The notes beneath the pieces are model-generated. The model saw only the letters and a program-made list of their open reading frames with translations, made no database searches and was not told where the DNA came from. The translations under genes were made by a program, and so were the position numbers. Shown here piece by piece: positions 57,999-64,000 of a stretch of DNA of 64,000 bases (position 1 is its first letter; each line of letters opens with the position of its first letter). The stretch is from Clostridia bacterium. GTDB lineage: Bacteria > Bacillota > Clostridia > Christensenellales > Aristaeellaceae. Location: NCBI GenBank assembly GCA_030529995.1, contig JAUMVT010000005.1:1-64000 (forward strand), read 5' to 3'.

Positions 57999-59300
57999 TT
58001 ATGCCAGTGTAAACATGCCGTCCATCCGGAAGCGAATGGTGGTTTCATAGAATTTCCGGAGAGCATCGGTCATGTAAGTCAGATCCTTCGCTCCTGCCGT
58101 TTCGTAAGAAGAGTGCATGGCCAGCTGCGCCAGACCGATATCCACCGTGTTGATGGACACGTGGGTGTTGGCAATGTTTCCCAACGTGGATCCTCCTGCC
58201 AGGTTGGACAGGTTGGAGAAGTGCTGCACCGGCACCCCGGCCTTTTCGCAGATGCATGTAAAGACCGCATCGGACACAGCATCAGTGGTGTAGGCCTGAT
58301 TGGCGTTGTGCTTGATGACCACGCCTTCGTTCATCCAGGTGCGGTTGTCCGCATCATACTTTTCGGGATGATTGGGATGTACCGCATGGGCGTTATCGGC
58401 GGAAACCATGAAGCTGGCGGCGATCATCTGCCGGGTTTCGGCATCGTCTGCCCCCAAAGCCCCGCAGAGCCGGAAGAGCACATCCGTCAGGAAGCTGCTG
58501 TCCGCCCCCTGCTTGGTGCGGCTGCCAACTTCCTCATTGTCAAAGAGGGCGTAAACGGCGGTGTTGCCGTGCTTCTCGGCACGGATGAACGCCATAAGGG
58601 AGGTAAAGGCGCACTCCAGGTCATCGATGCGGGGGCAGGAGATGAATTCGCCTTCAGCGCCCCACCGGGTGCCGGGCATCCGGTTGTACAGGAACAGATC
58701 CGAGGCCACCACGTCTTCCTTTTCCACGCCGCACTGCCGGGCGATTTCTGCCTCCAGACCGCCGGCGGACGCAGCATCCCCGTACAGGGGCAGCAGATCC
58801 ACCTGAGGGTCAAACTTAAAGCCGTCGTTCATATCCCGGTTAAAGTGGATGGGCATGTTGGGAATCAGCACCGCATCCCGTGCCAAATCCACCATCATGG
58901 TCTGCACGTGCCCGTCCATCTTCACCAGCACTCTGCCGGCAATGGACAGGGGACGATCCAGCCAGGTGGACATGATCATGCCGCCGTACTTTTCCACGTT
59001 CAGCCGAACGTAATGATCCAGCCGGGATTCCTCCACCTTGGGCTTCAGCTTGAAGACGGGAGAATCGCTGTGGGAAGCGACGATCTGGAAGGGGGCAAGC
59101 CCCGTCTCAGGCACCCGAAAGGCAATCACCGAGGAAGCGTTCCGGGTCACATAATATTTTCCGCCGGGCTTGACCGTCCATGCTTCAAACTCGTTCAGGG
59201 GCGTATAGCCGGCCGCGGCAAGCTGACGGCAGGCCTCCCTGCAGGCATGAAACGCGCTGGGCGAGGCAGCCACAAAATCAAAAAAAGATTGTACGTCCAT
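57999..59300 (-). CDS. M18-family aminopeptidase
   Basis: A 433 aa cytoplasmic zinc aminopeptidase (aspartyl-aminopeptidase type). Family motifs: VASHSDSPVFKLKP (metal His/Asp), SCPRIDDLECAF (bridging Asp), LFDNEEVGSRTKQGA (catalytic and metal Glu residues) and NAHAVHPNHPEK (late metal His). AGGAGG precedes the ATG. It is cotranscribed with the amidohydrolase. Confidence 0.94.
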   Translation of the reverse strand: MDVQSFFDFVAASPSAFHACREACRQLAAAGYTPLNEFEAWTVKPGGKYYVTRNASSVIAFRVPETGLAPFQIVASHSDSPVFKLKPKVEESRLDHYVRLNVEKYGGMIMSTWLDRPLSIAGRVLVKMDGHVQTMMVDLARDAVLIPNMPIHFNRDMNDGFKFDPQVDLLPLYGDAASAGGLEAEIARQCGVEKEDVVASDLFLYNRMPGTRWGAEGEFISCPRIDDLECAFTSLMAFIRAEKHGNTAVYALFDNEEVGSRTKQGADSSFLTDVLFRLCGALGADDAETRQMIAASFMVSADNAHAVHPNHPEKYDADNRTWMNEGVVIKHNANQAYTTDAVSDAVFTCICEKAGVPVQHFSNLSNLAGGSTLGNIANTHVSINTVDIGLAQLAMHSSYETAGAKDLTYMTDALRKFYETTIRFRMDGMFTLA

Positions 59301-59389
59301 AGGAAAAACTCCTCCTTACACCCCTTGAGTATACCGCACAAAGGAGCAGGATGCAAGGAAGAAAAGGGGGGCGGCAGCAATGAACAGTG

Positions 59390-59848
59390 TTACGTTTTTC
59401 CTTCCAGGACAGGGATTTTGAATACTGCTTTTTTTACCTGTTCATGTCTGAAATAGAGTAGAGGTTTGTGTGCATCCTCTGGATAAAATACGGCAAATGT
59501 CCCGGGCAGCAAGGATAGGCTTAGAGTGCGATCTGATTCAGCATCAAAGAAACCGATATCATCCTCGACTGAAAAAGAAAAATTTGAGTGGTTGTCCTCT
59601 AGAGGCAGCCAATCAATCCTTTCACTGCCTGCAAGAACGATCTGTACATCCGCGTACTTCCGATGCACTTCGTATGAACCGGCTGTTTTCGTCTTTGAGT
59701 CACTGATTGTGCACCATATGCCATGGGGTAATGTGTAACGGCCGGCTTTCATCTCGTCCAGGGAATGATTCTGAACAAAACTCAAAATTTCTTCCATTCC
59801 TGGAAGGTTTCGATATTTCTGCAAATTGGAAAGAGTATCAAAAATCAT
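59390..59848 (-). CDS. YhcH/YjgK/YiaL-family sugar-associated protein
   Basis: A 152 aa beta-barrel (cupin-like) protein of the DUF386 family: YTLPHGIWCTISDS, EVHRKYADVQIVLAGSERIDW (residues around a metal-binding His/Glu) and FAVFYPEDAHKPLL (late His). Members accompany sialic acid or other sugar-acid operons and may act as anomerases or mutarotases. GGAGG lies 5 bp before the chosen ATG. It is the last gene of a catabolic operon. Base composition is noticeably more AT-rich than in the genes at 51-59 kb. Confidence 0.85.
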   Translation of the reverse strand: MIFDTLSNLQKYRNLPGMEEILSFVQNHSLDEMKAGRYTLPHGIWCTISDSKTKTAGSYEVHRKYADVQIVLAGSERIDWLPLEDNHSNFSFSVEDDIGFFDAESDRTLSLSLLPGTFAVFYPEDAHKPLLYFRHEQVKKAVFKIPVLEGKT

Positions 59849-59902
59849 TGTGCCCTCCATGATTCAAGTGGTTACCGTGCAGGTTTTCAAATTTGAAGCA
59901 TA

Positions 59903-60517
59903 TTACTTTTCGCTTTCACGAAGATGACCAAGCGCTCCACCCGGGTGCCACTTAATGTACTGTTTTGGGTCAAGCCCCCGATTTACCTGAAGAATGACGC
60001 TCAGCCCCTGCAGAACTGCTGTTTCAGCAAGAATTGATGTACGTGGCGCACGATTTAAGGGACCGCCTTCCTGACTTACACCGGCGTACAAATGCGCTTC
60101 GGCATGCGCAGCCAGCCAACTATCGGGATTGCCGGTCACGGCAATAATTCTGCATCCGTTGTTCAGGATAGCGGTCGCAGTTGCTTTTAGTTCGGCTGTT
60201 TCACCACTGTTAGAAATGCAGATGACCACATCTCCCGGTACCAGCTGACCGCAGGAGCCGTGAGTAGCTTCTGTACCGTGCAAGAAAACAGTAGGGGTGC
60301 CCGTTGAACTAAGCAAAGAAGCTATGTAATTCGCTACATGACTTGGCTTGCCGATACCGGTAATATGCACACGATTTCCTTTTGCCTGTGCTTCTGAAAT
60401 CATCTGTGCTGCCGGCTCGAATTGTTCATAATTCAAAGCGGACATGAAATTTACAAATTCCTCAATTGAGATTTTTTTAAACGCATCAAAAGCGTTTTTG
60501 CATGCCTCGTTGTTCAT
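59903..60517 (-). CDS. SIS-domain sugar-phosphate isomerase-like protein
   Basis: A 204 aa protein with one SIS domain: RVHITGIGKPSHVANYIASL, TGTPTVFLHGTEATHG and VVICISNSGETAELK, closest in pattern to arabinose 5-phosphate isomerase (KdsD/GutQ) without the CBS domains, or to 6-phospho-3-hexuloisomerase. GGAGG lies 5 bp before the ATG. Together with the kinase gene 12 bp upstream it probably processes a sugar phosphate released by the cluster's propeller protein. Confidence 0.83.
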   Translation of the reverse strand: MNNEACKNAFDAFKKISIEEFVNFMSALNYEQFEPAAQMISEAQAKGNRVHITGIGKPSHVANYIASLLSSTGTPTVFLHGTEATHGSCGQLVPGDVVICISNSGETAELKATATAILNNGCRIIAVTGNPDSWLAAHAEAHLYAGVSQEGGPLNRAPRTSILAETAVLQGLSVILQVNRGLDPKQYIKWHPGGALGHLRESEK

Positions 60518-60529
60518 ACGAACCTCCAT

Positions 60530-61531
60530 TCAGTCGATGAGAGAGTAGAGCAAATCCATGGGGAAATCCTTTTCTCTGTGGAGACGCAAACTGGTTATAA
60601 CATCCACTAGGTTTGGCAGGCTAGGCTGTGCACCGCATTTTGAAACAGTGAGTGCTGCTGTATTGCGTGCAAAATCCATCGCTTGACAGGCGCTTAACCC
60701 AATGCAAACACCCACACAGAATGCTGCAACAAAACTGTCACCCGCAGCTGTCGGATCTGCAACGGTTACGTCCGGGACACTTGCAATGTAGTGCATCCCA
60801 TCCTTATCCAGCAATGCTGCACCGTTTTCGCCAAGCGTTGTCAATACATTTCCCACGCCCTTTGCCTGCAATTTAAGGGATGCGTTCTTGACGTCTTGAA
60901 GATTTAGACCATGTTCGGTATGAATTGCTATGCCTGTAAGTGCGGCAGCTTCATGCTCATTAGGTGACAAGTAAGTTGTACATGCTAAGAGAGCATCGGG
61001 AATTGCCGCAGCCGGAGCCGGATTCACCATGACGGGCACGCCTTTTTCTCTAGCCCATTGCGCAACGGCAATATTTACCGCTATCGGAATTTCAAATTGC
61101 AGCATAACAAGATCATACTTTGCAATTTCCTCTTTTAGAAAAGCAAGCTCCTCTACTGCGGTTGTCATGTTGGCACCGGAGACAACAATAATTCGGTTGC
61201 GCCTGTTCCCTTGCCCATCTACTTCCAATACGATATTGCCGATTGCAGAAGAAACGCCATTTTCGTCGTGCAGAACCTTGTCCGTATGAACACCAGCACC
61301 TGCGACAGAACTGAGCATCTGCTCACCAAAGGCATCTTTGCCTACTTTTCCGATCATGGTAACATCAGCACCGAGCCGAGCAGCCTGCACTGCCTGATTT
61401 GCTCCTTTTCCACCGGAAGCGGTGCTGAATCCTTCTCCTAGTACCGTCTCGCCGGAACTTGGAAAAACTTTTGTTGTTGTGATCATATCCATGACGAAAC
61501 TGCCAACAACAAGAATATGCGGTTTACGCAT
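60530..61531 (-). CDS. ribokinase-like PfkB sugar kinase
   Basis: A 333 aa PfkB-family kinase. The N-terminal signature GKGANQAVQAARLGA and the C-terminal signature VADPTAAGDSFVAAF (catalytic Asp in GD) are both present, and the ribokinase-like opening VVGSFVMDMI/GETVLGEGF fits. It phosphorylates ribose or a related sugar. It starts 2 bp downstream of the BNR-propeller stop codon and is followed closely by the SIS gene, so the three are one operon. Confidence 0.93.
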   Translation of the reverse strand: MRKPHILVVGSFVMDMITTTKVFPSSGETVLGEGFSTASGGKGANQAVQAARLGADVTMIGKVGKDAFGEQMLSSVAGAGVHTDKVLHDENGVSSAIGNIVLEVDGQGNRRNRIIVVSGANMTTAVEELAFLKEEIAKYDLVMLQFEIPIAVNIAVAQWAREKGVPVMVNPAPAAAIPDALLACTTYLSPNEHEAAALTGIAIHTEHGLNLQDVKNASLKLQAKGVGNVLTTLGENGAALLDKDGMHYIASVPDVTVADPTAAGDSFVAAFCVGVCIGLSACQAMDFARNTAALTVSKCGAQPSLPNLVDVITSLRLHREKDFPMDLLYSLID

Positions 61532-61533
61532 TT

Positions 61534-63342
61534 TTACCTTCCTCCTTCAGCAACATGCCAGCTCAATGACTGAACTTCTAACTTGCTTTCCACCGTGGGA
61601 TCCTCACAATGTGCAAGAATCTGCTCCTTGGTGCCGTACTTTCCGTTGGTGTCCAATGTTGAAATTGATGGTATTTTCTCTTTAGTCATCAGTCGGAAAC
61701 GACGAAGCTTGGCAACCGCAGCACTAAAACCGAAAGATTTTTCGGTACTGCCGATTCGAATAGAGTAGCGCCTTGTAAAGCAATCGAAAACGACGGTGAC
61801 ATTCATTTTCTCATGCCGCTCATATTGGATCCATGGCTCTAATCGCCCGTCACCTAGAACCCAAACCCAACTATCTGGTTTGAAAATAATGCGGATTGGA
61901 GTTCGACCTATATCATCCTGGACTTCAAAAGATGCTCCACACGGTGCTGCAAGCTGCTGAATTGTTATGCACATGGAGATTTCCCCGCTTAGTGCGGGAC
62001 ACATATTAATTTCCACGCAAGCCTGATCATAGGGATCAGAATCTTTCATGGATAATAGGCCTTCTTTTACTTCTACAGGACACCATTGCGGTGAGTAGAC
62101 TGACAAGATGGCGGGTAAACCTTCCCCAAATTCCAAGACGCCGCTTGCGGAACCATCATGAGTAATCGGTACCGGAATGCGTGAAATCCAAATATCTTCC
62201 TTATTGTTGCTGTATGTCAGATAAACATCACCATCTGGACTTTGCGTATTACACTCTGCAATCCCTCGCATGTACTGAGGACCTAGATTCTTGTCTAAGC
62301 CGCCATAACGCTGTGGAGACATATCGCCAGTAATGGCGGCTATGTGAGCAAAATGGTGTCCATCATCACCGATGACAGCCGCAATGGGCCACCTGTGCTG
62401 TCCATCTGTTGTAGGATTATACATCAGCGTATAGTATCCGTCGGATGTTTTCTGTCCCCATACCTTACCTGTTGCAGTACAGATATCTGCTTGTCGAATC
62501 GGATCGCTCCATGTTTTCCCTTGGTCACGTGAAACAGATACCAGTCCCTTCTTGTAAACGCCGATCATTTCTTTGCAATTTACTGTATAGAAAGACAGCG
62601 CTTCAGCTCCTTTGTTTGGGAATAGCTTTTCATCAAATCGTTGCTCTTCATACATCTGACGCATAGCAGCGCCATTTTGAAGCAATTCATCACATGCATA
62701 AACAAAGGCACGGTCATCACTTGTGCGATAGGAAGAAAAAGCAGATACATTTTCTTCCGTAAAGCCTGCGGGCACATTGTATATGAGAAACCATGTGCCA
62801 TCTGCCACTGTACCATCTTCCTTAATGCGCCGTACAGCTCGCCCGACTCCCCATCCATCACAAGGAGCGCTGACATGGCGATCGTGCACAATGCCATAAA
62901 AGGAAAGCACGAGCAACACACCGTTAGAAGCATGATAAAAACCCATGCGCTGATGAGGAACCGTAAGCATCTTGGTTTTTAATGCTGCGCTTTTTGGACC
63001 TTTGTAAGGCGCGGTATCAACTTCGATAGGCGGAAAAATCACTTCAGGTTTTGACCAATGGATGCCGTCTGCACTCGTTGTTAGCAACGTGTGACCGGGC
63101 ACTTCATGTTCATCAACTGGGTTCGACAGATATTCAAGAAAGAACTTTCCATATGCCCATGCTAGCATGGGGGCATGGTTGTACGTCCAGCCATAACCGT
63201 CTGCTAATTCAGGATGCTTACGATTTGCACGCAGCACTTGATAGCTTTTTACGCCGCTTACATGTGGAAGGGCACCGTCCTGAAAACGATGATCTGCACA
63301 ACATGGATTTTCTACACGAATGATATCTTCTGCCTTTGCCAT
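61534..63342 (-). CDS. BNR/sialidase-like beta-propeller protein, cytoplasmic
   Basis: A 602 aa protein. Repeated propeller blades include Asp-box-like turns (SADGIHWSKPEVIF, SRDQGKTWSDPI), and the C-terminal 150 residues look like a beta-sandwich (VWVLGDGRLEPWIQYERHEK). It lacks a signal peptide. It may be a sialidase-like or other glycoside hydrolase acting on imported oligosaccharides; the catalytic residues cannot be confirmed by eye. CAGGAGG precedes the ATG. It is upstream of the kinase, isomerase and YhcH genes in one operon. Confidence 0.7.
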   Translation of the reverse strand: MAKAEDIIRVENPCCADHRFQDGALPHVSGVKSYQVLRANRKHPELADGYGWTYNHAPMLAWAYGKFFLEYLSNPVDEHEVPGHTLLTTSADGIHWSKPEVIFPPIEVDTAPYKGPKSAALKTKMLTVPHQRMGFYHASNGVLLVLSFYGIVHDRHVSAPCDGWGVGRAVRRIKEDGTVADGTWFLIYNVPAGFTEENVSAFSSYRTSDDRAFVYACDELLQNGAAMRQMYEEQRFDEKLFPNKGAEALSFYTVNCKEMIGVYKKGLVSVSRDQGKTWSDPIRQADICTATGKVWGQKTSDGYYTLMYNPTTDGQHRWPIAAVIGDDGHHFAHIAAITGDMSPQRYGGLDKNLGPQYMRGIAECNTQSPDGDVYLTYSNNKEDIWISRIPVPITHDGSASGVLEFGEGLPAILSVYSPQWCPVEVKEGLLSMKDSDPYDQACVEINMCPALSGEISMCITIQQLAAPCGASFEVQDDIGRTPIRIIFKPDSWVWVLGDGRLEPWIQYERHEKMNVTVVFDCFTRRYSIRIGSTEKSFGFSAAVAKLRRFRLMTKEKIPSISTLDTNGKYGTKEQILAHCEDPTVESKLEVQSLSWHVAEGGR

Positions 63343-63363
63343 ATACTCCCTAATTCCTCCTGC

Positions 63364-64000
63364 TTATAGCTGATAGTCTTGCTCCATAAATGGAATATTC
63401 TGCACGTTCATCAAGTCGTACAACTGCTCAGGATTACTAACCCCTGCCAATGCTGTGGTAGGGAAGGGCTGCGTCAAAAGAAACCCTAATTCCACTTGGC
63501 TTAATGACGCATGATACTTTGCTTGCAATGCAGCTAAGCGATCTGCAACCTTTAAGTTTTGCTCCGTTAAATAACGTTTTTCTCGTACGGCATCTACTCC
63601 GTGTGCGGAGAGTTTATGAAAGAAACCACCGCATAGGGAACAATAAGCCATGAGCGCAAACTGACTTTTTTCATGAAAAGACAGCATCTCTTCATCGGCT
63701 GCCACCATGGTGTCGTCTTTCGCCGGCTTCATATATCGCACGCCAACGTTATATTCACATTGATTCGCTGCAAATCCACGTAAGTCATGTTCCTGCGCAT
63801 ATTGCCATGCCTCTTTTAACCTCGATGTTCGCCAGTTTGAACAGCCATACCAGCGAATTTTTCCTTCTCTGCGGAACTGCTCCATGCACTCCAACAACTT
63901 GCCTACGCTCTGATGCTCATCATCTCGATGGTACAGATATAAGTCAATGGTTTCCGTGCATAGTGCTCGAAGACTTTGCTCAAGATCACGGCGCATTGCT
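63364..64000 (-). CDS. aldo/keto reductase, partial (N-terminal part outside window)
   Basis: The C-terminal about 212 residues of an aldo/keto reductase; the reading frame runs off the window edge. The catalytic His lies in IDLYLYHRDDEH and the following IRWYGCSNWRTSRLKEA and FAANQCEYNV strands match the family barrel. The NADPH-binding end is LAGVSNPEQLYDL. The catalytic Asp, Tyr and Lys would be in the missing part. It lies 21 bp upstream of the propeller gene and is probably part of the same operon. Confidence 0.88.
   Translation of the reverse strand, partial: AMRRDLEQSLRALCTETIDLYLYHRDDEHQSVGKLLECMEQFRREGKIRWYGCSNWRTSRLKEAWQYAQEHDLRGFAANQCEYNVGVRYMKPAKDDTMVAADEEMLSFHEKSQFALMAYCSLCGGFFHKLSAHGVDAVREKRYLTEQNLKVADRLAALQAKYHASLSQVELGFLLTQPFPTTALAGVSNPEQLYDLMNVQNIPFMEQDYQL

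Overview
The window is part of the chromosome of an anaerobic, Gram-positive, GC-rich member of the Clostridia. Supporting this are a class III (anaerobic) ribonucleotide reductase with its activase, the clostridial SCIFF peptide with its radical SAM maturase, a DUF3793/flavodoxin/Feo iron block, long-form hibernation factor, sigma-A-type promoters (TTGACA-17-TATAAT) and strong AGGAGG ribosome sites. No tRNA, rRNA, CRISPR array or prophage was seen. The genus cannot be fixed from the sequence alone.

Layout. 1-3.7 kb: two paralogous Tat-exported redox flavoproteins followed by tatB-tatA-tatC. 3.8-8.9 kb (minus): an iron block with feoA-feoA-feoB, a tiny Cys-rich FeoB partner, a DtxR-like regulator, a flavodoxin and a DUF3793 gene. 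It is studded with TTAG-N6-CTAA palindromes and has a candidate three-way-junction RNA leader. 9-15.2 kb (plus): ftsH, a THEP1-like protein with a degraded P-loop, an acidic helical protein, hpf, a long PRPP synthetase homologue, a GNAT and a DUF3783 protein. 15.2-22.2 kb (minus): CtpE-like P-type ATPase, pfkA and a sugar ABC importer with a promoter and LacI-type operator. 22.4-31.9 kb (minus): SPFH and zinc-ribbon proteins, a DUF2142 membrane-protein pair and a GH38 alpha-mannosidase. 32-47 kb (mostly plus): secreted SH3 and small exported proteins, phosphoglucomutase, a secreted caspase-like protein, an ISAs1 remnant, a trigger-factor-like/thioredoxin/ferredoxin-thioredoxin-reductase-like operon, a lipoprotein, a heterodimeric ABC exporter and an M16C protease. 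47.3-50.6 kb (minus): a RiPP-type cluster (HprK-like kinase, Cys-bearing precursor, radical SAM/SPASM, S26 peptidase, PqqD). 51-56 kb: nrdD-nrdG, then scfA-scfB. 56-59.3 kb (minus): XRE regulator, small membrane protein, amidohydrolase, M18 aminopeptidase. 59.4-64 kb (minus): a more AT-rich sugar-catabolic operon (YhcH, SIS isomerase, ribokinase, BNR propeller, aldo/keto reductase cut by the window edge).

The most unusual signal is a repeat of about 177 bp with five hairpins, present three times in intergenic DNA (31958-32134, 39044-39220, 40314-40491). Stems differ between copies by compensatory changes while loops are conserved, so selection acts on structure. Two copies stand as inverted repeats around one lipoprotein gene. 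Second in interest are the RiPP-like cluster at 47.3-50.6 kb, the structured leader in front of the DUF3793 gene, and the thioredoxin/FTR-like operon at 37.6-39.0 kb.
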